Shown here: positions 27,732-35,897 of the stretch, one piece after another
How the letters are laid out: every line of letters begins with the position of its first letter
Numbering within the stretch: position 1 is the stretch's first letter
Assembly (NCBI RefSeq): GCF_015356825.1
Contig: NZ_JAACYW010000049.1
Coordinates: 1-54,234, forward strand
Direction of reading: 5' to 3'
DNA from: Catenulispora rubra
GTDB taxonomy: Bacteria > Actinomycetota > Actinomycetes > Streptomycetales > Catenulisporaceae
Length of the DNA: 54,234 nt
The notes under the pieces: model-generated
What the model saw: only the letters and a program-made list of their open reading frames with translations
Told to the model about the DNA's origin: nothing
Databases searched by the model: none
Program-made: the position numbers and the translations under genes

Positions 27732-27965
27732 TCAGCCTTCGTTTTCGCGGAAGCCCATGTGCGCCGTCTCCTCGCGGATGCGGTTCAGGATCTCTTCGCG
27801 GCGGGCGCGGGCCCAGGGTGGCATCGAGCGCTTCCAGGCGGAGGGTGATGGGATGTCGATCCAGAAGGTGTCGGGGGTGCCGGCCCAGTCCCAGCCCAGG
27901 GTCAGTAGGTGGTCGTCGCCCTCGCTGTACTGGATGTAGCGGTAGCCGATGTGGACCTTGTACAC
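27732..27965 (-). CDS. Hypothetical protein, 77 aa
   Basis: I do not recognise a named family. The protein starts at GTG 27965 and reads like a real, compact protein: strands YKVHIGYRYIQYSEGDDHLL and LGWDWAGTPDTFWIDIP, then a basic helix WARARREEILNRIREETAHM. It has no signal or membrane span. It is divergent from the TetR gene with a 12-bp tandem repeat between them. A coherent reading frame continues after its stop in another frame (see the spacer at 27347-27731), so the 3' end may be frameshifted. Confidence 0.5.
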   Translation of the reverse strand: MYKVHIGYRYIQYSEGDDHLLTLGWDWAGTPDTFWIDIPSPSAWKRSMPPWARARREEILNRIREETAHMGFRENEG

Positions 27966-27996
27966 GTCGCCGAGGCTACTGGACTCGGGGCTCGTG

Positions 27997-28050
27997 CCGG
28001 GGTGATCGCCGGGGTGATCGCCGGGGTGATCGCCGGGGTGATCGCCGGGG
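27997..28050 (+). repeat. 12-bp tandem repeat CCGGGGTGATCG, 4.5 copies
   Basis: Four perfect copies of CCGGGGTGATCG plus CCGGGG lie between two divergent genes and just upstream of the TetR promoter and operators. The unit contains TGATC and may vary in copy number between strains. Confidence 0.92.
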
Positions 28051-28073
28051 GCGGGATATAGTGATCAAAGGTG

Positions 28074-28123
28074 TCGGATAGCCTGTCCGATTCCTTCGAT
28101 CGATAAACGGACAGCGTGTCCGT
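28074..28123. promoter_or_regulatory. Paired TetR operators upstream of tetR
   Basis: TCGGATAGCCTGTCCGA (28074-28090) and ACGGACAGCGTGTCCGT (28107-28123) are two near-perfect palindromes with the core GGACAG-N-CTGTCC. They start 33 bases apart. The second overlaps the earliest possible start of the TetR gene, suggesting autorepression. The same pair, with the same spacing, precedes the aldo/keto reductase gene. Confidence 0.78.
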
Positions 28124-28127
28124 CGGG

Positions 28128-28706
28128 ATGGCCATGACTGCGAAGCAAGTACCGCAACCGCCTGCGCGGCGGCCGGATGCCGCGCGCAATCGCGACAAGA
28201 TCCTCGCTGCGGCGCGGGGGGCGTTCGGTGAGCCGCAGGCCGAGGTGTCGATGGCTGAGGTCGCGCGGCGGGCCGGTGTGGGTATGGCCACGCTCTATCG
28301 CAACTTTCCTGGGCGGCGCGAGCTCCTCGAAGCACTGTTCGCGGACGAGGTTGACGCGATCTGCGCCGCGGCCGAGACCATGGGTGGCGGTACGCCGGGG
28401 GCGGCGCTGACCGCGTGGTTGCACCGGTTCTTCGCGTTCGTGACGAGCAAGCGGCCGATCGCCGCGGAACTCCTGCAGCACACCGACAGGGACGACCCCG
28501 TCTTCGGCGCCAATCGCGACCGGGTCATCGCGGCGGGGGAACCGCTGTTCGCGGCCGCGACGGCGGCGCGCGAGATTCGCGATGACGTCACCTTCGAGCA
28601 GACGCTCGACCTGGTCATCGCCATCGCGTCGATCCACCGGGACGGCCGCTACGTCGAGCCGATCCTTCAGACCGCGCTCGACGGGCTGCGACCTCGGCGG
28701 GGGTGA
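28128..28706 (+). CDS. TetR-family transcriptional repressor
   Basis: The protein has about 192 residues. The HTH occupies residues 13-60: ARNRDKILAAARGAFGEPQA, VSMAEVARRAGVGMATLYRN, FPGRRELLEALF. The C-terminal ligand domain is helical (LTAWLHRFFAFVTSKRPIAA and on) and lacks an identifiable ligand site. Starts are possible at GTG 28116, ATG 28128 and ATG 28134. I chose 28128 because 28116 lies within the operator, but 28134 has a better ribosome site. Its operators at 28074-28123 and at 29831-29880 indicate that it represses itself and the convergent aldo/keto reductase gene. Confidence 0.88.
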   Translation: MAMTAKQVPQPPARRPDAARNRDKILAAARGAFGEPQAEVSMAEVARRAGVGMATLYRNFPGRRELLEALFADEVDAICAAAETMGGGTPGAALTAWLHRFFAFVTSKRPIAAELLQHTDRDDPVFGANRDRVIAAGEPLFAAATAAREIRDDVTFEQTLDLVIAIASIHRDGRYVEPILQTALDGLRPRRG

Positions 28707-28722
28707 GCTAGAAGGGGCGCGT

Positions 28723-29763
28723 CTACCGGCGGCGGTTCGCGGCGCTGAGTGCGGGCGTCCCCAGGCTCCACATGTTGTCGGCGACGTTGATCGTGGCGGC
28801 CGGCGGCACGATCGCGTCGATGCGGTCCAGGACCTCGGCCGGCAGGTCGACGCCGTCCGCCGCGAGGTAGCCCGCGAGGTGGTCCATGGTGCGCGGGCCG
28901 ATGATCGCCGAGGTGACCGCCGGATGCCGGACGACGAAGGCCACCGCGAGTTGGACCAGCGTGAGCCCGGCCTCGTCGGCGAGCGCGCCGAGGGCGTCGG
29001 CGGCGTCGAGCTTCGCCGCGTTCGCCGGGAGCGCGGCATCGTAGAGCGCGGGGAAGCGCCGCTGCCGGGCAGGCGACCCCGGTCCGCTTATCTCGTGGCC
29101 CTTGCGGTACTTGCCGGTGAGCCAGCCCCCGGCGAGCGGACTGTAGGCCATGACGCCCATTCCGTACCGCCGGCACGTCGGCAGCAGGTCGTATTCGGCT
29201 GCACGGGTCAGCATGTTGTAGGGAGACTGCTCGCTACGGATCAGGCCGTGGCCGCGGCGTTCGGCAGTCCACCGCGCCTCGACGATCTCGGAGGCAGGGA
29301 GCTTCGACGTGCCGAACGACCGGATCTTGCCCGCGGTCACCAAATCGGAAAGCGCGGCCAAGGTCTCGTCGATGTCGGTGGCGGCATCGGGCACGCCGAC
29401 CTGGTAGAGGTCGATCCAGTCGGTCTGCAACCGCCGCAGCGATCCCTCGACGGCCTCGGTGATCCACCGCCGCGACGCACCGCGGTGGTTGGGATCGTCG
29501 TCGCCGAAGGGCACTCCGAACTTGACGGCGAGCACCGTGTTCTCACGCCGCCCGCCGGCCAGCGCCTTGCCGAGGATCTCTTCCGACTCGCCGGCGGAAT
29601 AGCCGTCGGCGGTGTCGATGAAGTTGATCCCGGCATCGAGCGCCTTGTGGATGATCTGCACCGATTCGTCGTGGTCCGAGTTGCCGAAGGCGCCGAACAT
29701 CATGGCGCCCAAGCACAGCTGACTGACCGAGACACCGGTGCGTCCGAGAGGTCGGTATTCCAT
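28723..29763 (-). CDS. Aldo/keto reductase with altered catalytic His position
   Basis: The protein has 346 residues from ATG 29763 behind GGAAGGACTCC. It is a TIM-barrel aldo/keto reductase: YRPLGRTGVSVSQLCLGAMM opens the barrel, DTADGYSAG carries the catalytic Asp and Tyr, and VLAVKFG the Lys. In most relatives the fourth residue is the His of LYQxHxPD; here the segment is DLYQVGVPDA, so the His is replaced by Gly. IIGPRTMDHL is the NADPH-phosphate-binding segment. The enzyme could still bind NADPH but carbonyl reduction may be altered. It is convergent with tetR and carries the paired TetR operators 68-117 bases upstream of its start. Confidence 0.86.
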   Translation of the reverse strand: MEYRPLGRTGVSVSQLCLGAMMFGAFGNSDHDESVQIIHKALDAGINFIDTADGYSAGESEEILGKALAGGRRENTVLAVKFGVPFGDDDPNHRGASRRWITEAVEGSLRRLQTDWIDLYQVGVPDAATDIDETLAALSDLVTAGKIRSFGTSKLPASEIVEARWTAERRGHGLIRSEQSPYNMLTRAAEYDLLPTCRRYGMGVMAYSPLAGGWLTGKYRKGHEISGPGSPARQRRFPALYDAALPANAAKLDAADALGALADEAGLTLVQLAVAFVVRHPAVTSAIIGPRTMDHLAGYLAADGVDLPAEVLDRIDAIVPPAATINVADNMWSLGTPALSAANRRR

Positions 29764-29830
29764 CGGGAGTCCTTCCTGGGGCGACTGCGGACTCGCCGCG
29801 ATCGCCAGGAGAGAGGGCGGCACCGCGATA

Positions 29831-29880
29831 TCGGATAGCCTGTCCACTTCACTCTAGTGAGAGGTGGACAGGCTGTCCAT
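29831..29880. promoter_or_regulatory. Paired TetR operators upstream of aldo/keto reductase
   Basis: TCGGATAGCCTGTCCAC (29831-29847) and TGGACAGGCTGTCCA (29865-29879, a perfect palindrome around one G) share the core of the sites before tetR. The pair has the same 33-base start-to-start distance. Between them is a short palindrome-like CACTCTAGTGAG. Confidence 0.78.
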
Positions 29881-29949
29881 TTACTCGGACCCGCTCCCCC
29901 GAAGCCACGTACGCACCCGATGCGCAGGTTGGCCCACCGCGCGATCTCT

Positions 29950-30684
29950 CTACGGTTCGGCCGTCCCGGCAGCCGCCTCCTGAATCACGCGCGCGACGAC
30001 ATCAGGCTGCGAAAGCGGGACGGCGTGCGAGGAATCGACCTCGACGATCCTCGAACCGGCGCGCGCGGCCATGAAGCGCAGGATCTCCGGCGGGAGCGAG
30101 CGGTCTTCGGTGGAGACCACCGCCCAGGAGCGGATCGCGCGCCAGGCGGGCCGGCCGGTGAACGCCTCGCCGAGCGCCGCCGGCTCGATCGGGCGCTGGC
30201 TCGCGGCGAGTACCGCGGCGTCCTCCGGACTCAGGTCGGCGGCATAGGCCTCCGCGAACCGCTCCGGTTTGAGGGTCAGGTCGGCGCCACCAAGCGGGTT
30301 CGGAAACACATCAAGGTTCTCCGGGAGGAGCAGAGTGCCGGGGTACTTGGCGTTGAGCTCGCCGGCGCTCTCCCCCGAATCCGGCTGGAACGCCGCGACG
30401 TACACCAGCGCACTCACGCGGCCGGTCGCCGCGATGTCCGGATGCGAAATCACGGCGCCCGCCCACGAGTGGCCAGCCAGCACCACCGGCCCTTCGATGC
30501 GTTCCAGATAGCCCACGAGGTAAGCCACGTCCTGCTCAAGGCTGCGCATCGGCAGCGCCGGAGCGGCGATCGGATGGCCGGAGCTCTGCAGTCGCCGGGC
30601 GACCTGATGCCAGATCGAGGCGTCGGTCAGTGCGCCGTGGACCAGGACGACGGCGCGAGCAGAAGTAACGTTCGTTCTCTCCAT
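29950..30684 (-). CDS. Alpha/beta hydrolase
   Basis: The protein has 244 residues. VVLVHGALTDASIWHQVARR holds the oxyanion-hole HG, VVLAGHSWAGAVIS the nucleophile elbow (Ser in GHSWAG), and VEVDSSHAVPLSQPDVVARV the catalytic His. The catalytic Asp is likely in AVVSTEDRSLPPEI. It is a cytosolic member of the family that includes haloperoxidase- and esterase-like enzymes and resembles the secreted hydrolase at 44575-45423. AACGTTCGTTCT occurs twice around its start (within the first codons and 39 bases upstream), indicating repression by an unidentified regulator. Confidence 0.88.
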   Translation of the reverse strand: MERTNVTSARAVVLVHGALTDASIWHQVARRLQSSGHPIAAPALPMRSLEQDVAYLVGYLERIEGPVVLAGHSWAGAVISHPDIAATGRVSALVYVAAFQPDSGESAGELNAKYPGTLLLPENLDVFPNPLGGADLTLKPERFAEAYAADLSPEDAAVLAASQRPIEPAALGEAFTGRPAWRAIRSWAVVSTEDRSLPPEILRFMAARAGSRIVEVDSSHAVPLSQPDVVARVIQEAAAGTAEP

Positions 30685-30736
30685 GACACGGAGCCTAGAA
30701 GCCTGGCTCGGCAGGAGTCAACAGAACGTTCGTTCT
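30667..30736. promoter_or_regulatory. Duplicated AACGTTCGTTCT operator-like sites
   Basis: AACGTTCGTTCT occurs at 30667-30678 and again at 30725-30736, the second inside AGAACG-TT-CGTTCT. The 58-base spacing brackets the promoter of the hydrolase gene. AACG...CGTT palindromes are frequent TetR-family operators. The cognate regulator is not evident in the window; the TetR at 28128 has a different operator. Confidence 0.6.
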
Positions 30737-31816
30737 TTAGTACCGCACATCGCTTTGCAGGAGCGGCGGGTAGACCGCCGATTCCTCGCCGTCGACGGTG
30801 GTGCCGGCGAACTGGAGCATCGCGCGTTGCGCGCCGTGCATCGGGGCCGGGTAGTTGAGGGTCGGGGCGGAGACCTCGCTCAGGGTGCGGAGGTGGTCGG
30901 CGCTCAGGGTGACGTCGAGAGCGGCGAGGTTGGCCTCCAGGTGCGCGATGCGGCGGGCGCCGATGATGGGGACGACGTTGCCCTGGGCGCGGAGCCAGGC
31001 CAGGGAGACGGCTGCGGGAGTCGTGTCGAGGGCTTCGGCGATCGCGGTGACGGTATCGATGACCTCGTATTCGGCGTCGGTCGGGCCGCCGACGAACGAG
31101 GTGCGCGCCGAGTCGGTCACCTGCGTGCCGCGCCGGTATTTGCCGGACAGGAAGCCGTTCTTCAGGGGGCTCCAGGGGACCAGCGTCATGCCCTGGTCGC
31201 GTGCCAGAGGGCTGAGTTCGCCTTCGACGGTGCGGGCCAGGAGTGAGTACTCGACCTGCAGGGCGATCAGCGGGGTCCAGCCGCGCAGGAGGGCGGTCGT
31301 CTGGGCTTGGGCGGTGAACCACGCGGGGGTATTGGAGAAGCCGATGTAGCGGATCCGGCCGGCGCGCACGAGGTCGTCCAGGGCCTGCATGGTCTCCTCG
31401 ACGGGAGTGTTGCGGTCCCAGTTGTGCAGCCAATACAGGTCGAGGTAGTCAGTGCGCAGACGGCGAAGCGTCTGGTCGAGTTGCCGGCGGATCGCGCTAC
31501 GTCCGGCGCCGCCGCCGTTGGGGTCACCGGGGTGCATGTTGAAGAAGAACTTCGACGCCAGGACCGTGCGCTCGCGGCGGCCGGGCCGGGCGGCGAAGTA
31601 GTCGCCGAGGATCGCCTCGGAGTGGCCGTTGGTGTAGAAGTTCGCGGTGTCGATGAAGTTGCCGCCCCGGTCGAGGTAAGCGTCCAGGATCCTCTCCGAC
31701 TCCGCGACGCTGCATCCGGCGCCGCCGGGATCCTCGCCGAACGTCATGGCGCCGAGTGCGAACGGGCTCACGCGCAGCCCGGAACGGCCGAGGGTGACGT
31801 AGCTGTCGAGTGGCAT
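30737..31816 (-). CDS. Aldo/keto reductase
   Basis: The protein has 359 residues from ATG 31816 behind GAGGAGCACG. It has the complete tetrad: Asp and Tyr in FIDTANFYTNG, Lys in TVLASKFFF, and His in LDLYWLHNWD. VTLGRSGLRVSPFALGAMTF opens the barrel and PIIGARRIAHLEANL is the cofactor-phosphate segment near the C terminus. It is the intact counterpart of the altered reductase at 28723. It is divergent from the AraC gene, which probably regulates it. The substrate is an unknown aldehyde or ketone. Confidence 0.93.
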   Translation of the reverse strand: MPLDSYVTLGRSGLRVSPFALGAMTFGEDPGGAGCSVAESERILDAYLDRGGNFIDTANFYTNGHSEAILGDYFAARPGRRERTVLASKFFFNMHPGDPNGGGAGRSAIRRQLDQTLRRLRTDYLDLYWLHNWDRNTPVEETMQALDDLVRAGRIRYIGFSNTPAWFTAQAQTTALLRGWTPLIALQVEYSLLARTVEGELSPLARDQGMTLVPWSPLKNGFLSGKYRRGTQVTDSARTSFVGGPTDAEYEVIDTVTAIAEALDTTPAAVSLAWLRAQGNVVPIIGARRIAHLEANLAALDVTLSADHLRTLSEVSAPTLNYPAPMHGAQRAMLQFAGTTVDGEESAVYPPLLQSDVRY

Positions 31817-31974
31817 GATCGTGCTCCTCAAGGCGACCGGTACATCGTGTCCCCTCGATCAAACCCTCGCTGAGCTGCGGCCGGTAGACCAGAACGCGCC
31901 AAGGCTTGCACGATCCTGCTCCATCTGCGCGGATCGAGTTGTCCGAGCCGCGTCGCGGATGGTTTCGTGAAGTC

Positions 31975-32892
31975 ATGCTGGAGGAGCTCCGCCGCCTGAT
32001 CGCCGCCCACGCGCGGCCGGACCTGCGCACACCGATCGACGGCCTGCTGCTCTCGCGCGTCAGCTCGACCGAGACCGACTATTCGATGACCTCGCCGCTG
32101 CTGGTCGTGATGGCGCGCGGCGGCAAGCGCCTGCTGCTCGGCGACCGGGTCTTCGAGTACCGGGCCGGCGACCTGCTCCTGGTCACCGCCGACCTGCCGG
32201 TCACCGGCCACTTCTTCGACCTCTCACCGCAGGCCCCGTCGCTGGCCGTGGGGCTCGAACTGCGTCCCGCGCTGATCGCGCCACTGCTCCTCAACGCGAC
32301 CGGCACTGGTACCAGGACAGGCGTCAAGGCAGGCATCAGGGCAGGCGCGATCGCGACCGGCATCGCCGACGCCGAACTGCTCGACGCCCTCGTCCGCATG
32401 CTGCGGCTGCTCGATCGCCCGGCGGACGTACCGGTGCTCGCGCCGTTGTACGAGCGGGAGATCCTCTGGCGGCTGCTGACCGGCCCGCACGGCGGGGTGC
32501 TGCGCCAGATCGGCCTCGCCGACAGTGCCCTGACTCACGTACGCGGCACCATCCAGTGGATCCGCGAGCACTACGACGAGCCGCTGCGGATCCCCGAGCT
32601 CGCCCGACAGGCCGGCCTGAGCCCGTCCGCATTCCACCGCCGCTTCCGCGACGTCACCGCGCTGAGCCCCTTGCAGTTCCAGAAGCGCATCCGGCTCCAG
32701 CAAGCGCGGGAACTGCTGGTCACCGATGCCGGCGACATCGCCGCAGTCGGCCACCGCGTCGGATACGGCAGCCCGTCACAGTTCAACCGCGAGTACCGGC
32801 GGCTGTTCGGCGCACCGCCCGGGCAGGACGCGGCCAGACTGCGCGCCGACTCAGGCTCAGGCGCCGAACCGCAGCACCACGTCCTGCCGTAG
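31975..32892 (+). CDS. AraC-family transcriptional regulator
   Basis: The protein has 305 residues from ATG 31975; a TTG at 31906 would add 23 residues but neither has a strong ribosome site. The N-terminal half is an AraC_N cupin-like sensor (TDYSMTSPLLVVMARGGKRL, LGDRVFEYRAGDLLLVTADL). The C-terminal half has two HTH motifs: PLRIPELARQAGLSPSAFHR and IAAVGHRVGYGSPSQFNREY. It is divergent from the aldo/keto reductase at 30737-31816 and probably activates it in response to a small molecule. Its stop faces that of the HExxH gene 17 bases away, marking the left border of the RiPP-like cluster. Confidence 0.92.
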   Translation: MLEELRRLIAAHARPDLRTPIDGLLLSRVSSTETDYSMTSPLLVVMARGGKRLLLGDRVFEYRAGDLLLVTADLPVTGHFFDLSPQAPSLAVGLELRPALIAPLLLNATGTGTRTGVKAGIRAGAIATGIADAELLDALVRMLRLLDRPADVPVLAPLYEREILWRLLTGPHGGVLRQIGLADSALTHVRGTIQWIREHYDEPLRIPELARQAGLSPSAFHRRFRDVTALSPLQFQKRIRLQQARELLVTDAGDIAAVGHRVGYGSPSQFNREYRRLFGAPPGQDAARLRADSGSGAEPQHHVLP

Positions 32893-32909
32893 TCGGCCGA
32901 CGCCTCCGG

Positions 32910-34013
32910 TCACTCAACGCGCGCCACCGCCTTCAGCCGATCGCCGGAAGAAAGTACGAGATCCCCCAGTTCGGCGTTAACCGACGTCAGCCACGCGACC
33001 AAGGCAGCACCGTCCACGTCCAGCTCAGCCGCGAGTTCCGGCGCGTCGAAACAGGAACCGAGATACGCCGCGCGGGCCCACCGCACTGCCAGCCGGTCCG
33101 TGAGTTCGGCTTCGGTGTGCTCGATTCCGAGTCCTTCGCGATCCAACAGGGCGACGGCGTGGAGGAGCGTCAAATGGACGTACACGTGGAACGCCGCCAG
33201 AGTGCGGTCCGCAGTGAAGCTACGGCCGGGGCCGCCCCACGGCACCGGGGCACGGTGGCTAACAGCATCCTGATAACCGCTCCGGAGCATGCGGCGCGCC
33301 AAGCCGAAGTCGACGAGTTTCTGGTGAAGGGACTCGTGAAGTACCGAATCCGCGCCGGCCAGGGGGTCGGCGGCGACGCGTTCGTTCAGGTAGATCACGA
33401 GCGGTGTGGCGCTGATGTAGGCGCTGTGCGGCGGGCCGTGGAACAGCACGACGCCGTCGACGAGCGCCGCCGTCTCGGGAGCCACCGCCGGCAGGCACGC
33501 GTACAGCAGCCGGAACGCCCGATCGACAGAGTCCTGCGAAGGCGATGCCGGTTCCTGAAGCACGATTTCGACGGTGAACCCGTCGTGCGACATAGCCGCA
33601 TGGAAACGCTCTGCCAGCTGCTGACCGAGCCTGTCGTCGACGTCCCCGATAGTCGGCGGCCGAAGCAGACCAGCGGCACCCGAGGCCGCGACCCGCACCG
33701 GTGAAACGGGCTCCAAGCTCCGCGCATGAGCAAGCAGCTCGACTAGCTGCCGCAGCCGCTCGTCGGAGCGCTCATCGCGGTCGCGCAGCCGGAGGAACGC
33801 CTCGTCGGCGAATCCTCGAAGCAACGACCGGCTTTGCGAGCTGTGTGCCTTCTCGGCGAGATCCGCGAACGGCGGGAAGACCTTGCCCAACAAGGCGTAG
33901 AGGCCGCCGTAGTAGACGTCGGCGTTGGCTCTCAGGGACCTGCTGTCGCCGAACATCTCGCGCGCCAGATGCTGATCCAGCTCACGAAGCCTGGCCAGCC
34001 CTACGTCCGTCAC
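32910..34013 (-). CDS. HExxH-motif protein, peptide beta-hydroxylase-like
   Basis: The protein has 367 residues. It starts at GTG 34013, whose bases overlap the stop of the upstream RRE-like gene (GTGA). The key motif is SVLHESLHQKL with HESLH at residues 226-230, preceded by long helical regions. This fits the HExxH-domain proteins found beside RiPP precursors, some described as 2-oxoglutarate-dependent peptide beta-hydroxylases. The protein shows no signal peptide, so it acts in the cytosol. Its coupling to a PqqD/RRE-like gene and an MFS exporter, divergent from a precursor-peptide candidate, supports peptide modification. A zinc-peptidase role is the alternative. Family membership is recalled, not searched. 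Confidence 0.75.
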   Translation of the reverse strand: MTDVGLARLRELDQHLAREMFGDSRSLRANADVYYGGLYALLGKVFPPFADLAEKAHSSQSRSLLRGFADEAFLRLRDRDERSDERLRQLVELLAHARSLEPVSPVRVAASGAAGLLRPPTIGDVDDRLGQQLAERFHAAMSHDGFTVEIVLQEPASPSQDSVDRAFRLLYACLPAVAPETAALVDGVVLFHGPPHSAYISATPLVIYLNERVAADPLAGADSVLHESLHQKLVDFGLARRMLRSGYQDAVSHRAPVPWGGPGRSFTADRTLAAFHVYVHLTLLHAVALLDREGLGIEHTEAELTDRLAVRWARAAYLGSCFDAPELAAELDVDGAALVAWLTSVNAELGDLVLSSGDRLKAVARVE

Positions 34014-34330
34014 CGTGCGGCCTCCTGCTGTTCCACGAGCTCGATCAAGCCTGCTCCACTGAGTTCTCCCAGAACACGCTCGAAGCGGCGTTCGGCCTCG
34101 GCAGCCCCGAGGCGTACGCCGACCGTCACCACGAACCGCTCCGTAGCCGCTGGGCGCGGATGCCTCGTGACGAGTTCCAGGACGTACAGACTGACCTTGT
34201 CGAGGATCAGGACGTAGGGCTGCCGCGCCGTGAAGGCGAACGCGTTCGACAAGTCGTCGTACGGCCGAACGTCCCACTCCTGCGACCTGCGGTAACCGAC
34301 TCCCAGGGCCATGATTCCCCCCACACTCAT
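34010..34330 (-). CDS. PqqD/RRE-like peptide-binding protein
   Basis: The protein has 106 residues from ATG 34330, coupled to the upstream MFS gene by ATGA and to the downstream HExxH gene by GTGA. The fold suggested is the winged helix of PqqD-like RiPP recognition elements: strands FAFTARQPYVLILDKVSLYV, a helix LYVLELVTRHP, and the closing helix pattern AEAERRFERVLGELSGAGLI, EL, matching 'V...v..vl.eL...GLi'. Such proteins bind the leader peptide and bring it to the modifying enzyme, here most likely the HExxH protein. Assignment is from pattern and context. Confidence 0.62.
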   Translation of the reverse strand: MSVGGIMALGVGYRRSQEWDVRPYDDLSNAFAFTARQPYVLILDKVSLYVLELVTRHPRPAATERFVVTVGVRLGAAEAERRFERVLGELSGAGLIELVEQQEAAR

Positions 34331-35595
34331 CCGGTCGGGGCGGCGGCCTCGGAGCGGGCCGCGCGCAGTGTCGGGGCCACCAGGGCGGCCACACCGACGA
34401 TGCTTCCCAGAACCCCCGCCGCGCCGAGCACCACCGCGCTCGTCCGGACGGGGTCGGCGTGCGCCAGGTCGACCGCCGGTCCGGCGATCAGCAGCCCCAG
34501 CGGCGTCGCCGCCTGCACGAGCGAGCGCCGGATCCCGAAGACCTGGGCCTGCCGCTCCAACGGCACGGCTGTCTGCCACAGCGTCTGGTAGGCGCTGGTG
34601 ACGCTGGGCAGGACGAACGCCGCGCAGAACGACGACACCAGCCACAACGGCGCCTGTCCGCTGACCGCCGTCAGCACCGGACCCGCCAGGCACGCGGCGG
34701 CGACTCCGGCCGGTACCAGAACACTGCTTCTCACCCGGCGCATGATGACGACGGCGCTCAGTCCCCCGAGCACCGCCCCCAACCCGGCGGCGGACGACAC
34801 CGACCCCAGGAGCACCGCGTTCTGCCCGGACCGCAGCATCAACAGCGGCTTGCTGAGCACGGCTCCGACCGCCGAGACGAAGTTCAGCGTGAAGAAGACG
34901 AACACCAGCCCGCGCAACGCCGGTCGGCTGGCGATGAAGCTCAGTCCCGCTCTCATCGTCCGCAACGCACTGTCCCGTCCGGCCACGGTTTCAACGCTGT
35001 CCGCCGGCAGCTCCGCGCGATGGACAGGAACCCTGGTGAGAGCCAGCGTGACAAATCCGGCCAGGTAGCTGAGCAAGTCCACGAGAAGCACGGCAGGAAG
35101 CCCGGCCAGCTTCAGCAGAAGCCCGGCCGCCAACGGGGCGATGACAGACCCCGCCGATTCACCGAAGCCGATCTGCGCGTTGGCGCGGGCCAGACCGTCA
35201 GCACCGGCCAGAGTGGTGACGACCTTCGAGTAGGCGAGCCAGTGTGCTGCTTCCAGGACGCCCTCGGTCACCCCCACGAGATACAAGTGCCACGTGCGCA
35301 GGTCGTGGTTGTGCGCCAGGAGCAGCAGAACCACGGCCACCACAGCGAGAAGCGCGTCGCACGACAGCATCACGGACTTGGCGCTGAGCCGGTCGACCCA
35401 CACGCCCAGAAAAGGCGAGAAAAGGATTCCCGGCAGCAGATTGGAAAGCAGCAGAAAGGAAAGAGTAGACGCGCGGCCATCGGTCTGCCAGGCCCACAAC
35501 GTGATAGCGAACCAACAGATCTGCCCGCCGACCGCGGAGGCGAATTGCCCGAGCCACACCGTGGTGGAGGCGGATCTCCCAGACCGCGCGCGCAA
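34327..35595 (-). CDS. MFS transporter
   Basis: The protein has about 422 residues and twelve predicted membrane spans, from LGQFASAVGGQICWFAITLW near the N terminus to LGAAGVLGSIVGVAALVAP at the C terminus. The A-motif-like loop VWVDRLSAKSVML lies between spans 2 and 3. The start is uncertain: I chose TTG 35595 because it leaves the usual 12-residue cytosolic lead before WLGQF; the strong GGGGAGG at about 35618 is too far upstream, and the in-frame GTG at 35559 or longer starts to 35718 are possible. It probably exports the finished peptide or gives self-protection. It is divergent from the precursor gene. Confidence 0.85.
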   Translation of the reverse strand: MRARSGRSASTTVWLGQFASAVGGQICWFAITLWAWQTDGRASTLSFLLLSNLLPGILFSPFLGVWVDRLSAKSVMLSCDALLAVVAVVLLLLAHNHDLRTWHLYLVGVTEGVLEAAHWLAYSKVVTTLAGADGLARANAQIGFGESAGSVIAPLAAGLLLKLAGLPAVLLVDLLSYLAGFVTLALTRVPVHRAELPADSVETVAGRDSALRTMRAGLSFIASRPALRGLVFVFFTLNFVSAVGAVLSKPLLMLRSGQNAVLLGSVSSAAGLGAVLGGLSAVVIMRRVRSSVLVPAGVAAACLAGPVLTAVSGQAPLWLVSSFCAAFVLPSVTSAYQTLWQTAVPLERQAQVFGIRRSLVQAATPLGLLIAGPAVDLAHADPVRTSAVVLGAAGVLGSIVGVAALVAPTLRAARSEAAAPTG

Positions 35596-35897
35596 AGTCG
35601 AGCTGATGACTGCACCTCCCCGTGAACAGCGCCACCAATGCCCTGAGAGTAGCAGCGCCGCTCGCGATGAACGCGGTGACGCCGTCACGTTCAACCGTGC
35701 AAACCAGGAAGTCCGCACGCCTGGACAGCGGATTCAAGCAGTTGACTGGCTCCGCAATCGCGTTCAACTGTCCAACCGGGCAATCGGCTTTGTATGGACA
35801 ATGGACTCCGGCATTGGCTAGCTTCACGCCGGGCCGATCAAATTCGGCTTGTGAGTAAAGGCACCGGTGCACCGTGCCCTGAGAAAGGGGAAAGCCC
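35596..35897. promoter_or_regulatory. Divergent promoter region of the RiPP-like cluster
   Basis: This 302-base spacer separates the MFS-led operon from the precursor-led operon and must hold both promoters. It is less GC-rich near 35700-35860. The stretch 35755-35860 contains CAATCGGCTTTGTATGGAC and ATCAAATTCGGCTTGTGAG. No palindromic operator stood out. Confidence 0.45.

Noticed and set aside
27997..28050. CRISPR-like repeat
   Set aside because: Units are 12 bases and directly adjacent, with no spacers; a plain tandem repeat.
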